NCBI GenBank assembly: GCA_023974075.1
Contig: CM043785.1
Coordinates: 22,013,169 to 22,077,168 of the forward strand
DNA: 64,000 nt
Direction: 5' to 3'
Origin: Chaenocephalus aceratus
Taxonomy: Eukaryota; Chordata; Actinopteri; Perciformes; Channichthyidae
Shown piece after piece: positions 63,656 through 64,000 of the stretch. The position numbers and the translations under genes are program-made. Under the pieces are notes generated by a model. It did not search any database and was not told where the DNA came from. It was given only the letters and a program-made list of their open reading frames with translations. Each line of letters opens with the position of its first letter. Positions within the stretch are counted from its first letter, which is position 1.

Positions 63656-63718
63656 GTTACTAAAGCGTGGCCACATTTTATTTATTTTTCTCTCTATGAA
63701 CCCTCCAGGGCTCCGTAG

Positions 63719-64000
63719 AAAACACCTAAAACCAGAAATAAATAATTGTAATTAATTTCTTATCATGACTCAAGACAATGTTAAAGTTTAATAGTAAGCT
63801 ACTTTCAAAGTCAGACATCCAATACTGATTCAGAATAAAACACATAAGCAACTAACATCAAATATAGATTATTTATCAAAATAGAAAAGAACAGTAATAG
63901 AGGGAGTATGGCGGGGCAGTATAAAGACATCCCAGTGTCCCTGGTGATGAGTGAACTAAAGACTTTAATGAAGTAGAGACTTAAATAATTACACTTTGTA
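63719..64000. other. AT-rich DNA at window end
   Basis: No gene, repeat end or convincing signal-peptide exon for the micro-exon gene is seen here. Confidence 0.5.

Larger units (their letters stand above)
62477..63718. mobile_element. Long-TIR DNA element with internal 21-bp satellite
   Basis: The ends CTACGGAGCCCTGGAGGGTT and its reverse complement at 63698-63718 start inverted repeats of about 70 bp. These run through AAAATAAATAAAACGTGGCC and CGCTTTAGTAACTCGTGCGC. Runs of A flank both sides (AAAA). The right arm extends into a 21-bp tandem array. No transposase is present. The superfamily is not determined. Confidence 0.7.

Noticed and set aside
62530..63660. Possible CRISPR-like array from regular repeats
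   Set aside because: Units are head-to-tail with no spacers, and the DNA is a vertebrate transposon.
63314..63676. Minus-strand frame with ACARVTK repeats
   Set aside because: It is the 21-bp satellite read in frame, inside a non-coding transposon.

Overview
The window is nuclear DNA of a ray-finned fish, probably a spiny-rayed teleost. Genes are split by GT-AG introns and coding density is low. There are long dinucleotide repeats, many cut-and-paste transposon fragments, a DIRS retroelement, a Ty3/Gypsy element, L2-type LINE and tRNA-derived SINE pieces. The right half holds teleost secretory calcium-binding phosphoprotein (SCPP) genes. Gene calls rest on reading spliced exons by eye and on memory of the families; no database was searched.

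Region 1 (1-19,700) is a conserved housekeeping block: the 3' end of smu1 (+), a complete dnaja1-type HSP40 gene (-), and a complete aptx (+). dnaja1 and aptx are divergent across a short shared promoter that carries a perfect heat-shock element. The same three genes lie together on human 9p. Introns hold several MITEs, a hAT remnant with a BED finger and a SINE.

Region 2 (20,789-30,051) is one nest of insertions. A decayed tRNA-Ile sequence is split by a hAT-like element, which is split by a DIRS tyrosine-recombinase retroelement. The DIRS recombinase gene is split by a PIF/Harbinger element that encodes a MADF protein and a transposase stub, and that element carries a LINE fragment.

Region 3 (31,200-55,600) is a mineralised-tissue cluster: an acidic scpp1-like gene (-), sparcl1 (+), a single-exon secreted Gly/Gln-rich gene (+), a Met/Pro-repeat SCPP gene (+) and odam (+). 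Most are signal-peptide proteins with phase-0 exons, as expected of SPARCL1-derived SCPP genes. A Kolobok-like THAP transposon sits in the scpp1 intron.

Region 4 (55,600-64,000) holds a chain of tiny phase-0 exons on the minus strand, which I read as a candidate undescribed secreted, possibly SCPP-like gene. A very young Ty3/Gypsy chromovirus (LTRs differ at one base in 415) sits in one of its introns. A long-TIR element with a 21-bp satellite and a nested MITE follows.

The most notable items are the four-deep insertion nest, the micro-exon gene, the loss of the first HIT-motif histidine in aprataxin, a 125-bp core shared by two transposons with unrelated ends, and the single-exon gene inside the SCPP cluster.
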